Source: Prado023 sp963714995 (lineage in GTDB: Bacteria > Actinomycetota > Actinomycetes > S36-B12 > CAIYMF01). Taken from it: a stretch of DNA of 64,000 nt. The stretch covers positions 62,001-126,000 of the forward strand of contig CAVQQP010000003.1 of assembly GCA_963714995.1 (NCBI GenBank), read 5' to 3'. This document shows, piece by piece, positions 11,081-22,642 of the stretch (the stretch's first letter is position 1; each line of letters starts with the position of its first letter). Under the pieces are notes generated by a model. That model saw nothing but the letters and a program-made list of their open reading frames with translations, ran no database searches and was not told the DNA's origin. A program made the position numbers and the translations under genes.

Positions 11081-12576
11081 GCCCGCAGGGCCGCCAGGGC
11101 GCGGTCACGCTCGACCGCCGCGGCGCTGATCCGGGTCACCATCGTGGGGAAGACGACGCCGTGGAACGGCAGCACCGAGTACCAGTACACCTGGCCGGCC
11201 AGTCCGTGCGGGAAGAACGTGGCGCGCTGGCGCAGTGACGTCCCCCCACCGGGTGCGGGTGCGACGTGGAACTCCAGCCACGCCAGGCCGGGCACCTTCA
11301 TCTCGGCGCGCAGCCGCAGCAGGCTCCCCGGGACGACCTCCTCGACCCGCCAGAAGTCGCAGGCCTCCCCGACGAGCAGCTCCCGCGGGTCGCGCCGGCC
11401 CCGGCGCAGGCCCGGACCGCCGATGAGCCGGTCGAACGCGCCGCGCACCTCCCAGGCCCAGGGCAGCGAGTACCAGCCGTTGTCCCCGCCGATCGACTCG
11501 ACCACGTCCCAGACCGCCTCGGGGGAGGCGGGGACCACGGCGCTGCGATCGTCGGTGAACAGCGACCCGCCGGCCCAGTCGGGGTCCGTGGGCATCGGGT
11601 CGCTCGGCGCCCCCGGCATGTACGCGTCCGACCATCGCGTCGCCACGTCGGCGTCCTTGACCCGCTTGAGGGCCAGGCGCACCGACTCGTCGAAGCCGAG
11701 CAGTCCATCCGGAGGGTCGGGGACGTAGGCGCGGATGTCGTCCTCCTGGCAGACCACCTCGTTGCGCAGGGAGGCGACCAGGGGGCGTGCGATCAGGCTG
11801 GGCACCGGCGTGACCAGACCGATCCAGCGCGCGGAGAGCTCGGGCTGCAGCAGGTTGATCGGCAGGATGCGCCGGCGCTTCAGGCCGGAGACGGCGGCGA
11901 AGCGCTGCATCATCTGCTCGTAGGTCAGGACGTCGGGGCCCCCGATGTCGAAGGTCCGGTTCACGTCGGCCGGCAGCGTCGCGCAGCCCACCAGGTAGCG
12001 CAGGACGTCGCGGATCGCGATCGGCTGGATCCGTGTGCGCACCCATCGGGGGGTGACCATCACCGGCAGCCGCTCGGTGAGGTAGCGCAGCATCTCGAAC
12101 GACAGGGACCCGGACCCGATCACGGTGGCAGCGCCCAGTGCCGCGGTCGGGACGCCGCTGGCCAGCAGGATCTCGCCGACCTCGGCCCGGGAGCGCAGGT
12201 GCTCGCTGAGGTTGTCGTCGTGGGCCAGGCCACCGAGGTAGACGATGCGCTGGATCCCGGCCTCCCGGGCGGCCGTGGCGAACGTCCGGGCGACCGTCTC
12301 CTCGGTGCGCTCGAAGTCCGGGCCCGTGCCGATCGCGTGGATCAGGTAGTAGGCGACCTCGACGCCGGCCATCGCCCGGGCCAGCGCCTCGGCATCCGCG
12401 GCATCCCCGACAGCCACCTCGACGTCGTCATGCCACGGCAGGTCGCGCAGGCGGTCGGGGTGCCGGACCAGGACCCGGACCCGGTGGCCGGCGGCCAGCA
12501 GCTCGGGCACCAGCCGTCCGCCGATGTAGCCGGTGGCGCCGGTGACCAGGCAGAGGCGGCCGTTCGTGGGGTCCAT
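11062..12576 (-). CDS. NAD(P)-binding SDR protein with C-terminal DUF2867
   Basis: 504 residues. The N-terminal Rossmann domain (about 1-290) begins CLVTGATGYIGGRL, the GxxGxxG dinucleotide motif of atypical short-chain reductases, with YLGGLAHDDNLSEHLRSR further on. The C-terminal portion (about 330-500), rich in Trp and reading NGWYSLPWAWEVRG and QVYWYSVLPFHGVVF, is the DUF2867 domain, related to START/SRPBCC-like folds. The fusion is common in actinobacteria and its substrate is unknown. CAGACT lies 7 bases before the ATG, a near match to the leaderless element. Confidence 0.85.
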   Translation of the reverse strand: MDPTNGRLCLVTGATGYIGGRLVPELLAAGHRVRVLVRHPDRLRDLPWHDDVEVAVGDAADAEALARAMAGVEVAYYLIHAIGTGPDFERTEETVARTFATAAREAGIQRIVYLGGLAHDDNLSEHLRSRAEVGEILLASGVPTAALGAATVIGSGSLSFEMLRYLTERLPVMVTPRWVRTRIQPIAIRDVLRYLVGCATLPADVNRTFDIGGPDVLTYEQMMQRFAAVSGLKRRRILPINLLQPELSARWIGLVTPVPSLIARPLVASLRNEVVCQEDDIRAYVPDPPDGLLGFDESVRLALKRVKDADVATRWSDAYMPGAPSDPMPTDPDWAGGSLFTDDRSAVVPASPEAVWDVVESIGGDNGWYSLPWAWEVRGAFDRLIGGPGLRRGRRDPRELLVGEACDFWRVEEVVPGSLLRLRAEMKVPGLAWLEFHVAPAPGGGTSLRQRATFFPHGLAGQVYWYSVLPFHGVVFPTMVTRISAAAVERDRALAALRAQAGPG

Positions 12577-12642
12577 GGCGCCCAGTCTGCCGGTCGCGCA
12601 AGCCGGCGCAACTGCGCGGCCCGGCGCGCGGGATCGCGCGAC

Positions 12643-13635
12643 CTACCTCGGAGCGCCGCCGCCCACCGGCGGGACCGACCCGGGCGTCATCGGCGTGCCG
12701 TCCGGATTGAAGCCCATCGGCCGGGACAGGATCGGCACGACGACGCCGTGCGCGTCGAAGGCGCCCTTGAGCCGCTCTCGGAGCTCGCGGGTCAGCGGGA
12801 TCTGCTGCGACGCCCGAGCCTTGACGATGACCCGCACGTAGATGGCCTCGCCCGACACCGCCTCGACTCCGGCGAACGTCGGGCGACCCAGCATCCGCTC
12901 CCGCGTCTCCGGGTCGTTGTACATGTCGTTGCCGACCTCGATCACGACCTGACGGACCTCCTCGAGGTCCGCGTCGTAGGAGACCGGGAGCACGGCAGAG
13001 GCCATCGTCCAGCCCTGGGACTGGTTGGCCACGCGCAGGATCTCGCCGTTGCGGACGTACCAGACGACGCCACTTGGGTCGCGGATCCGGGTGACCCGCA
13101 GGGCCACCTCCTCCACGGTCCCGGTCACCGGCCCGACGTCGACGAGGTCCCCGACGCCGTACTGGTCCTCGACGATCAGGAAGAAGCCCGACAGGAAGTC
13201 CTTGACCAGGGTCTGGGCGCCGAAGCCCAGGGCAACCCCGACGACGCCGGCGCTGGCGAGCAGCGGGGCCACGTTCACCCCCAGCTCGGTGAGGATCAGC
13301 AGGGCCGCCGTGCCCCAGGTCACCAGGACCAGTCCGCTGCGCAGGAGCTGCCCGACGGCCTTCGCCCGCTGCTCCCGGCGCTGGGACATGATCATCGACT
13401 GGAGCTCGACGGTGGCCTCAGGGGTGTCGGCCAGGGAGTCCTCGCGGCTGCGCCCGCTGGCGATCCACCGTTCCACCGACCGGCCGATGATGCGCGACCC
13501 GATGAAGTGCACTGCCGCAGCGATGAGGATGACGAAGGCGATGAACAGGGCCTCGGTCCAGAAGCTGGCGAACCAGTCCCAGAAGGGCTGGGAGTCGTCG
13601 GCGGGCGGGGTGGTGTCCTCTGCCAGGCTGATCAC
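12643..13635 (-). CDS. MscS-family mechanosensitive channel
   Basis: 330 residues. One hydrophobic helix near residues 25-47 is followed by a second and third membrane segment (about 100-160). The pore-lining pattern GVVGVALGFGAQTLVKDFLSGFFLIVEDQYGVGD is the conserved MscS TM3/beta-domain signature. A cytoplasmic C-terminal domain follows. It releases small solutes when membrane tension rises. GTG 13635 is used because TAAGGT sits 6 bases upstream and the next residues match the family start. It is divergent from malQ. Confidence 0.9.
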   Translation of the reverse strand: MISLAEDTTPPADDSQPFWDWFASFWTEALFIAFVILIAAAVHFIGSRIIGRSVERWIASGRSREDSLADTPEATVELQSMIMSQRREQRAKAVGQLLRSGLVLVTWGTAALLILTELGVNVAPLLASAGVVGVALGFGAQTLVKDFLSGFFLIVEDQYGVGDLVDVGPVTGTVEEVALRVTRIRDPSGVVWYVRNGEILRVANQSQGWTMASAVLPVSYDADLEEVRQVVIEVGNDMYNDPETRERMLGRPTFAGVEAVSGEAIYVRVIVKARASQQIPLTRELRERLKGAFDAHGVVVPILSRPMGFNPDGTPMTPGSVPPVGGGAPR

Positions 13636-13641
13636 GCTGGA

Positions 13642-13647
13642 ACCTTA
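13642..13647 (-). promoter_or_regulatory. Leaderless -10 element of the MscS gene
   Basis: On the minus strand TAAGGT ends 6 bases before GTG 13635. No ribosome site is visible. Confidence 0.55.
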
Positions 13648-13723
13648 CGATGCGCCCTGCGGATCTGGTGGCGGACTTCGCCGGTGAGGGCTCCCGGACT
13701 CGCGGCGGGTGGGCCCGACGGCC

Positions 13724-13729
13724 TAGCCT
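13724..13729 (+). promoter_or_regulatory. Probable malQ promoter -10 with a possible short leader frame
   Basis: TAGCCT lies 7 bases before ATG 13737. That ATG opens a 41-codon frame ending at 13862, past the malQ GTG at 13831. The transcript would therefore either carry a leader peptide overlapping malQ, or simply begin here. Confidence 0.4.
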
Positions 13730-13830
13730 GACGAACATGCCCCGAGGGCCGTCGGCACCGGTCCAGGACCGTCCCTGCGCACCGTCGCCTCGGATCCCGG
13801 GGACGCCCCGACCCATGACTGGAGGCCCCC

Positions 13831-16065
13831 GTGGTGAGAGCAGATCGACCGGCCAGCCCTGAGTCCGCACCGGGTGGACCGGCGGCTGCGAAGCCCCCGA
13901 GGCCGCCGGTCGTGGAGCCCGAATGGGTCGAGCCCAGTCCCGAGCTGGTCGAGTTGGCCCGGGCCTACGGCGTGGCTGTCGAGTACTGGGACCAGTCCGG
14001 CAACTACCACCGGATCGGCGCGGCGACCATCCTCGCCGTGCTCACCGCCCTGGAGGTCGACGTCAGCTCACCGGACGCGATCTGGAACGCCCTGTACGAC
14101 CGTCGCAACGCCCCCTGGCGCCGGATGCTGCCGCCGGTGTTCGTCATGCGCGCCGGGTCGGACAACCAGTGCTGGGTGCACGTGCCCAACGGCGACCCGG
14201 TGGCGATGTGGGTCGACCGTGAGGAGGGTGGCGAGGCCTGGTTCCTGGACCAGGTGGACCGCTGGGTCGAGCCCCGGCACGTCGACGGGATCCTGGTCGG
14301 CGAGGCCACGTTCCGGCTGCCCTGGGACCTGCCCCTGGGGTGGCACACCCTGTGGGCGCGTTCCGAGGGGACCGACGGGGTCGTGCGCGAGGCCTCCTGC
14401 CCGCTGATCGTCACCCCGGCACGGCTGGATCCGCCGGCGCTGGTCGCAGGCCGCCAGTGGGGCTTCATGACGCAGGTCTACGCCATGCGCTCGGAGGGGT
14501 CGTGGGGGATCGGCGACCTCGTGGACCTGGCCGACCTTGCTGCGTGGAGCGGCCACGCGGAGGGGGCGGACTTCGTCCTGGTCAACCCGCTGCACGCAGC
14601 CTCCCCCGCAGCGCCGATGGAGCCCTCGCCCTACCTGCCCGTCACGCGCAGGTTCGCCAACCCGATCTACCTGCGGGTGGAGTCCATCGAGGAGTACTCG
14701 AGCCTGTCGATGGACGACCGCGCCCGGATCGAGGCGCTGTCGATCCCCGTCCGCGCCCTGTCGACGTCCCCGGACCTGATCGACCGGGACCTCATCTGGA
14801 GGGCGAAGTCCCAGGCGTTGCGGTACGTGTTCGCTGCTCCGCTCTCGCCGGGCCGCCAGGCCCTGTTCGACGCGTTCGTGGAGCGCGAGGGCCAGGGCCT
14901 GACGGACTTCGCGACCTGGTGCGCGCTGGTCGACGAGCACGGTGGCGAGCCGGCGCTCTGGCCGGCTGCCCTGCAGGATGCCGGCTCCCCGGAGGTGGCC
15001 GCCGAGCGTGAGCGGCTGGCCGCGTCCGTGCGCTGGCACGCCTGGCTGCAGTGGCAGCTCGACGAGCAGATGACCCGTGCCCAGCAGGCGGCGATCGACG
15101 CGGGCATGCGCTCCGGGATCGTGCACGACCTCGCGGTCGGGGTGCACCCCGAGGGCTCGGACGCCTGGGCCCTGCGTGACGTGCTGGCCCAGGGGGTCTC
15201 GGTGGGTGCCCCGCCGGACATGTACAACCAGATGGGCCAGAACTGGTCGCAGCCGCCGTGGCGCCCCGATGCGCTGGCCGAGGCGGGGTTCCTGCCGTAC
15301 CGCGACATGCTGCGCACGATCCTGCGGCACGCCGGCGGGATCCGCGTGGACCACGTCCTGGGCCTGTTCCGACTGTGGTGGATCCCCGAGGGCATGCCCG
15401 CCTACAGCGGCACGTTCGTGACCTCGGACCATGAGGCCCTGATCGGGATCCTCGCCCTGGAGTCCCAGCGGGCCGGCGCCTGGCTGGTGGGCGAGGACCT
15501 GGGAACCGTCGAGCAGTGGGTCCAGGACTACCTGCTCTCCCGCGGAGTCCTGGGCACGACCATCATGTGGTTCGAGCGCGACTACGACGCCCATCCGGAT
15601 GTCCCGCTGCAGCCCGAGCAGTGGCGCGCGAACTGCCTGGCCTCGGTCACGGTCCATGACCTGCCACCGACCGCCGGCTACCTCGCCGGTGAGCACGTGC
15701 GGATCCGGGCCGAGCTCGGGTTGCTGACCCGCCCGGCCGAGGAGGAGCTGGCGGAGAGCAACGCCCAGGTGGCCGAATGGCGTGCCATGTGCGTGGACCG
15801 GGGGTGGATGCCGGCCGACGGGACCGACGAGGACCTGGTCGTCGCCCTGCACGCGCTGGTGGCGGCCTCCCCGTCCGTGCTGATCGGGGTGGCCCTGACC
15901 GACGCGGTCGGCGACCGCCGCGCGCAGAACCAGCCGGGCACCGACAAGGAGTACCCGAACTGGCGCGTGCCGTTGACCAACGCATCAGGGCAGGCCGTGC
16001 TGATCGAGGACTTCCCCAACCTGCCGCTGCTGCGCCGACTGGTGGAGGCGGTCAGCGCGAAGTAG
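13831..16065 (+). CDS. malQ: 4-alpha-glucanotransferase (GH77 amylomaltase)
   Basis: 744 residues, typical of actinobacterial MalQ with an extra N-terminal region. Motifs seen: WGFMTQVYAMRSEGSWGIGDLVDLADL, DLAVGVHPEGSD, GGIRVDHVLGLFRLWWIPEG (catalytic Asp region), LVGEDLGTVE (catalytic Glu) and VTVHDLPPTAGYLAGEHV. It transfers alpha-1,4-glucan segments between maltodextrins in the cytoplasm, feeding glycogen or maltose turnover. GGAGG at 13821-13825 sets the start at GTG 13831 or the adjacent GTG 13834. The GH13 gene 3 kb upstream and UDP-glucose synthesis downstream suggest active glucan metabolism, but no shared operon. Confidence 0.93.
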   Translation: MVRADRPASPESAPGGPAAAKPPRPPVVEPEWVEPSPELVELARAYGVAVEYWDQSGNYHRIGAATILAVLTALEVDVSSPDAIWNALYDRRNAPWRRMLPPVFVMRAGSDNQCWVHVPNGDPVAMWVDREEGGEAWFLDQVDRWVEPRHVDGILVGEATFRLPWDLPLGWHTLWARSEGTDGVVREASCPLIVTPARLDPPALVAGRQWGFMTQVYAMRSEGSWGIGDLVDLADLAAWSGHAEGADFVLVNPLHAASPAAPMEPSPYLPVTRRFANPIYLRVESIEEYSSLSMDDRARIEALSIPVRALSTSPDLIDRDLIWRAKSQALRYVFAAPLSPGRQALFDAFVEREGQGLTDFATWCALVDEHGGEPALWPAALQDAGSPEVAAERERLAASVRWHAWLQWQLDEQMTRAQQAAIDAGMRSGIVHDLAVGVHPEGSDAWALRDVLAQGVSVGAPPDMYNQMGQNWSQPPWRPDALAEAGFLPYRDMLRTILRHAGGIRVDHVLGLFRLWWIPEGMPAYSGTFVTSDHEALIGILALESQRAGAWLVGEDLGTVEQWVQDYLLSRGVLGTTIMWFERDYDAHPDVPLQPEQWRANCLASVTVHDLPPTAGYLAGEHVRIRAELGLLTRPAEEELAESNAQVAEWRAMCVDRGWMPADGTDEDLVVALHALVAASPSVLIGVALTDAVGDRRAQNQPGTDKEYPNWRVPLTNASGQAVLIEDFPNLPLLRRLVEAVSAK

Positions 16066-16083
16066 GGGTTGCGCGGTCGCGGG

Positions 16084-18633
<2,550 letters not shown>

Positions 18634-18863
18634 AGAAGTGCTCCAGGTGTGTGAGGGCAGGGGCAGGACGCCTCGGGTGTGCAGAGGGGTCCGTCTCGCA
18701 GGGACTGCTGCGCATTCTTCCACGCGGCCCCTCGCATGCGTGCCCCATCGACGCGCACCACCTCCGAGCGCAACCACCTCGTCCGGGGCACCAGGGGGGG
18801 TGCCGGCGCATCAGGGTCGCGCGGAGATGACTCATGGGCCACGCGTCGGGCAGGATCGGGGTC

Positions 18864-19313
18864 ATGCGGGTGCATCTGGGCTGTGACCATGCCGGCTACG
18901 AGTTGAAGAACATGCTGGCCGCCTACCTCCGGGAGGCGGGCCACGACGTCGTGGACCACGGGGCGCACGAGTACGACCCTGAGGACGACTACCCGGCGTT
19001 CTGCTTCGCGGCGGCCGCGGCGGCCGTCGAGTCACCCGGGAGCCTGGCCGTCGTGATCGGCGGATCGGGCAACGGTGAGCAGATCGCGGCCAACAAGGTC
19101 CCCGGCGTGCGCGCCGCGCTGGCGTGGTCGGTGCAGACCGCGACGCTCGCCCGCCAGCACAACGACGCGAACGTCGTGGCCATCGGCGGACGCATGCACT
19201 CGACCGAGGAGTCCTTCGAGATCGTGAACGCGTTCCTGGGCACCCCGTTCTCGGGGGACGAGCGGCACCAGCGCCGGATCGACCAGCTCGCCGCCTACGA
19301 GGCCGAGCGCTGA
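18864..19313 (+). CDS. rpiB: Ribose-5-phosphate isomerase B
   Basis: 149 residues. The N-terminus MRVHLGCDHAGYELKN, the middle VVIGGSGNGEQIAANKVPGVRAALAW and the block ARQHNDANVVAIGGRM are diagnostic for the RpiB/LacAB family. It interconverts ribose-5-phosphate and ribulose-5-phosphate in the pentose phosphate pathway. ATG 18864 is favoured over an in-frame ATG 30 bases upstream because it matches the family start and CAGGAT lies 7 bases before it, a near-leaderless arrangement. It is divergent from pepN. Confidence 0.93.
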   Translation: MRVHLGCDHAGYELKNMLAAYLREAGHDVVDHGAHEYDPEDDYPAFCFAAAAAAVESPGSLAVVIGGSGNGEQIAANKVPGVRAALAWSVQTATLARQHNDANVVAIGGRMHSTEESFEIVNAFLGTPFSGDERHQRRIDQLAAYEAER

Positions 19314-19334
19314 CGGACCCGCGCGGCCGCGGGG

Positions 19335-19805
19335 TCAGGCCCAGGTCGAGTACGGGCTGCGGGCGAGGTTCACGTTGAAGTAGCGCGGGTCGTCGGACAC
19401 GTCGACGCCGGCCCAGTCGGGGCGCACGAAGGCCTCGTCGGCGTCAGCCAGCTCGACCTCGGCCATGACCAGCGGCGCGTTGTCCCCGGCGAAGACGTCC
19501 ACCTCCCAGGTGTGCGCCCCGACGGGGACGAGGTGGCGCACCTTGTCGATGACCGGACCCTGGGCCAGCTCCTCGAGCATCGCGAGGGCGTCCGCCACCG
19601 GGACCTCGTACTCGAACTCGCTGCGGGCGATCCCGACCGAGGCCCCCTTGATCGTCAGGAACGCCTGATCGCCCGTGACCCGGATGCGGACGGTCGCTGT
19701 GTCGGTCTGGGCGACGTAGCCCTGGACGATGTGCGTCGCGGACGTGACCTCGGCACGCCAGGACTCGTCGGCGACCAGGAACTTGCGCTCGACCTCGAGC
19801 CCCAT
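19335..19805 (-). CDS. CYTH-domain protein (inorganic triphosphatase / CyaB-like)
   Basis: 156 residues, a single CYTH domain. It starts GLEVERKFLV, the ExExK signature that binds metal and triphosphate. RIRVTGDQAFLTIKG, EFEYEVP and VEVFAG-like strands of the triphosphate tunnel follow. Small CYTH proteins usually hydrolyse inorganic triphosphate or thiamine triphosphate; class IV adenylate cyclase activity is possible but less likely. A strong AGGAGG-type site lies before ATG 19805. The carboxypeptidase gene on the same strand ends 11 bases upstream, so the two may be co-transcribed. Confidence 0.88.
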   Translation of the reverse strand: MGLEVERKFLVADESWRAEVTSATHIVQGYVAQTDTATVRIRVTGDQAFLTIKGASVGIARSEFEYEVPVADALAMLEELAQGPVIDKVRHLVPVGAHTWEVDVFAGDNAPLVMAEVELADADEAFVRPDWAGVDVSDDPRYFNVNLARSPYSTWA

Positions 19806-19816
19806 GCGTCCTCCTC

Positions 19817-21274
19817 CTACCAGCAGCCGGTGATGCTCGACGATGCCCGGTCGACGGCCGTCCGGGTGGTGACCCGGCTGTACCGGGTGGGGCGGGAGTT
19901 CACGATCGACACGAACACCTTCGTCTGACCGTCGGCGCCCGATGCGTAGCCTGCCAGGGCGATGGCGTCGGCCACCGTGCCGGTCTTGGCCTGGATCAGC
20001 CCAGCGGCGCACCTCGACGGCTTCGCGGTGAAGCGCTTGTAGCCCGCCTTCAGGGTCCCGGTGCGCCCGGCGACGGGCAGCCATCCGCGGATGCCGGCCA
20101 GCGCAGGATGGTCCGGGGACAGGGCCCGGGCCAGGGCCGAGGTGAGCGCCCCGGCGGTCAGGCGGCCGTCGAGGGACAGCCCGCTGCCATCGATGATCCG
20201 CACGCCCTTCAGGGGGACGTCCAACTCCCGCAACGTGTCGGCCAGGCCCTGTCGTGCCCCGGCCCAGGTGCCGGGCAGCCCGCGCGCGACGGCGACGTGC
20301 CGGAACAGCATCTCCGCGGTGTCGTTGTCCGAGATCAGCAGCGTGCGCGACACCGCCTCGGCCACCGAGTGGCCCGGGATGCTGGCCAGCGTGGCCGCCT
20401 CAGGCGGGGCGGTCGACTCTCCCGCGTAGGTGGCGGTCACGCCGAGCTTGCCCAGCGCCGCGGCGAAGTACCTGCCGGCGTCGGCCGTCGCGTCGCGCGC
20501 CTTGTTGTCGTCGCGGGCGAACGCCCCGACCGGACGCACCTCGCGGGGCAGGTAGGAGCTGGGCCACCCGCGCGACCTCCCGGAGCCCGCGAACAGGGAG
20601 TCGTCGGCCCGCACCGTGATGGTTCGGGTTGCGGCCGGGGCGGGGGTGACCGCCGCCGGGGGGCTGGGCTGCGTGTCGGCCGCCGGGGCGGTGGAGGGCG
20701 TGTCGGCCGGTGCCGGGGAGGATGGGTCCGCGGGGACCGACGCGACCGGCTCCGGCGCGGGGGGCAGGCCCAGGGCACCCGCGGTGCTGGCGGCCAGGGT
20801 GCGCAGGTCGGCACTGGTCAGCAGCGGGTCGCCGCCGGCCACGAGGATCACCTCGTCGGGGGTCGCCCCGGCGCGCACGGTGGTCGGGAACCGGTGGTCC
20901 GGTCCGAGGGTCGCCAGCACCCCGACCGCGGTCAGGATCTTGGTGGTGGAGGCCCCGCGCAGCGACGCGGTGGACCTGCGGGTGTAGACGTAGGAGCCGG
21001 ATGCGGTGTCCCAGACGGTCATCGTGAACCGCGTACCCAGGATCTTCGACCTCGTCCTCGTGCGCAGGACCGTGCTGATCCGGGTGTTGGCCGCGCTGGT
21101 CGACACCCGGGTCCGGACCGCGCTGGCAGCGACTCGGGCGTCCTCGGACCGCACGGGTCCGGTGGTGGGTGCCGCCGCCCCCGGCAGCGGGGCGGCCGTC
21201 GAGGCGGGGGCTGTTCCCGCCAGGAGTGCCAGAGCACATCCGATCGCAAGGGTGGCTGGGACGGACCGACGCAT
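19817..21274 (-). CDS. D-alanyl-D-alanine carboxypeptidase/endopeptidase (S13, DacB/PBP4-like)
   Basis: 485 residues. The signal peptide is MRRSVPATLAIGCALALLAGTAPA. The penicillin-binding motifs are S-x-x-K in GASTTKILTAVG, S-x-N in LLISDNDTAEM, and K-T-G in IQAKTGTVAD. A Pro/Ala/Thr-rich insert (about residues 180-230) is typical of the extra domain region. It trims peptidoglycan stem peptides outside the membrane. Start ATG 21274 follows a TACCGT element by 7 bases, so the mRNA is probably leaderless. Confidence 0.9.
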   Translation of the reverse strand: MRRSVPATLAIGCALALLAGTAPASTAAPLPGAAAPTTGPVRSEDARVAASAVRTRVSTSAANTRISTVLRTRTRSKILGTRFTMTVWDTASGSYVYTRRSTASLRGASTTKILTAVGVLATLGPDHRFPTTVRAGATPDEVILVAGGDPLLTSADLRTLAASTAGALGLPPAPEPVASVPADPSSPAPADTPSTAPAADTQPSPPAAVTPAPAATRTITVRADDSLFAGSGRSRGWPSSYLPREVRPVGAFARDDNKARDATADAGRYFAAALGKLGVTATYAGESTAPPEAATLASIPGHSVAEAVSRTLLISDNDTAEMLFRHVAVARGLPGTWAGARQGLADTLRELDVPLKGVRIIDGSGLSLDGRLTAGALTSALARALSPDHPALAGIRGWLPVAGRTGTLKAGYKRFTAKPSRCAAGLIQAKTGTVADAIALAGYASGADGQTKVFVSIVNSRPTRYSRVTTRTAVDRASSSITGCW

Positions 21275-21281
21275 GGCGCTC

Positions 21282-21287
21282 ACGGTA
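21282..21287 (-). promoter_or_regulatory. Leaderless -10 element of the D-Ala-D-Ala carboxypeptidase gene
   Basis: On the minus strand TACCGT ends 7 bases before ATG 21274. Confidence 0.5.
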
Positions 21288-21358
21288 CCGGCGTCGGCGG
21301 CCCCCGCCACGACACCGTGGGACTAGCGGCACGCTAAGGAACCTGCGTCGGCCCCGAT

Positions 21359-22576
21359 TCAGCGTGCGCCGAGCTCCGCGAGGCAGTCGCGCAGCTGGGC
21401 CACAGCCCAGATGATCTCGTCGGGGGTGACCACCAGGGGGGGTGCCAGACGGATCGTCGAGCCGTGCGTGTCCTTGGCCAGCACGCCGCGGGCCAGGAGC
21501 GCCTCGCACACCTGGCGTCCGGTCGCCAGCTCCGGGTCGATGTCCACCCCGGCCCACGCCCCCCGGCAGCGGACCTCGACCAGCCCGTGGCCCACCAGCT
21601 TGCCCAGCTCGGCGGCGAGGACGTCGCCGAGCTCCAGTGCCCGCTCCTGGAACTCGCCGGTCTGGAGCAGCCGGACGACCGCGCGGCCGACCGCGCATGC
21701 CAGGGGATTCCCGCCGAACGTGCTGCCGTGCTCGCCGGGCTGGAGGACGTCGAGGACGCTGCGGTTCGCCGCGATGGCCGAGACCGGCAGGACGCCGCCG
21801 CCCAGGGCCTTGCCCAGGATGTAGATGTCCGGGACGACGCCCTCGTGGTCGCAGGCGAAGGTGCGCCCGGTGCGGGCCAGCCCGGACTGGATCTCGTCGG
21901 CCAGCATCAGCACGTTGTGCTCGAGCGTCAGGGCGCGGACATCGCGCAGGTAGCCCTCCGGCGGGATGACCACGCCGCCCTCGCCCTGGATCGGCTCGAT
22001 GAGCACAGCGGTCGTGTGGTCGGTGATGGCCGCGCGGATGGCATCGATGTTCCCGTACTCCACCTGGACGAACCCCGGCGTGTACGGGCCGAAGTGGTCG
22101 CGTGCCGAATCGTCGTCGGAGAACGAGACGATGGTGGTCGTGCGGCCGTGGAAGTTGCCCTCGGCGACGATGATGGTGGCCTCGTGCGCGGGGATCCCCT
22201 TGACCGTGTACCCCCACTTGCGGGCCACCTTGATCGCCGTCTCGACAGCCTCGGCGCCGGAGTTCATCGGCACGACCATGTCCTTGCCGGTCAGGGTCGC
22301 GAGATCGGCGCAGAACGGTCCGAACTGGTCGTGGTGGAAGGCACGGCTGACCAGGGTGACCCGGTCGAGCTGCTCGTGGGCCGCCGCGAGGATCTCGGGA
22401 TGCCCGTGGCCGAAGTTCAGCGCCGAGTAGCCGGCCAGGCAGTCGAGGTACCGGTGGCCGGCCACGTCCGTGACCCACGCGCCGGCCGCGGTGGCGATCA
22501 CCACCGGCAGGGGGTGGTAGTTGTGTGCCGAGTGCTCCTCGGCCAGCCCGATCAGCGCGTCCGCGTTGTGCTCCAC
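21359..22576 (-). CDS. rocD: Ornithine aminotransferase
   Basis: 405 residues, class III PLP aminotransferase. LDCLAGYSALNFGHGHPEI, MNSGAEAVETAIKVARKWGY and the PLP lysine in IYILGKALGGGVLPVSA closely match ornithine-oxo-acid transaminases. It converts ornithine and 2-oxoglutarate to glutamate-5-semialdehyde and glutamate in arginine/proline metabolism. GTG 22576 is preceded by GGAGAGG. No arginase or other arg gene lies next to it; the HerA-like gene ends 66 bases upstream on the same strand. Confidence 0.92.
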   Translation of the reverse strand: MEHNADALIGLAEEHSAHNYHPLPVVIATAAGAWVTDVAGHRYLDCLAGYSALNFGHGHPEILAAAHEQLDRVTLVSRAFHHDQFGPFCADLATLTGKDMVVPMNSGAEAVETAIKVARKWGYTVKGIPAHEATIIVAEGNFHGRTTTIVSFSDDDSARDHFGPYTPGFVQVEYGNIDAIRAAITDHTTAVLIEPIQGEGGVVIPPEGYLRDVRALTLEHNVLMLADEIQSGLARTGRTFACDHEGVVPDIYILGKALGGGVLPVSAIAANRSVLDVLQPGEHGSTFGGNPLACAVGRAVVRLLQTGEFQERALELGDVLAAELGKLVGHGLVEVRCRGAWAGVDIDPELATGRQVCEALLARGVLAKDTHGSTIRLAPPLVVTPDEIIWAVAQLRDCLAELGAR

Positions 22577-22642
22577 ATCGTCCTCTCCGTGCCCGTCGTG
22601 CCCGTGTCCTCGCCCGGGTGCAGTCTGCCTGACGGTGGTCGA

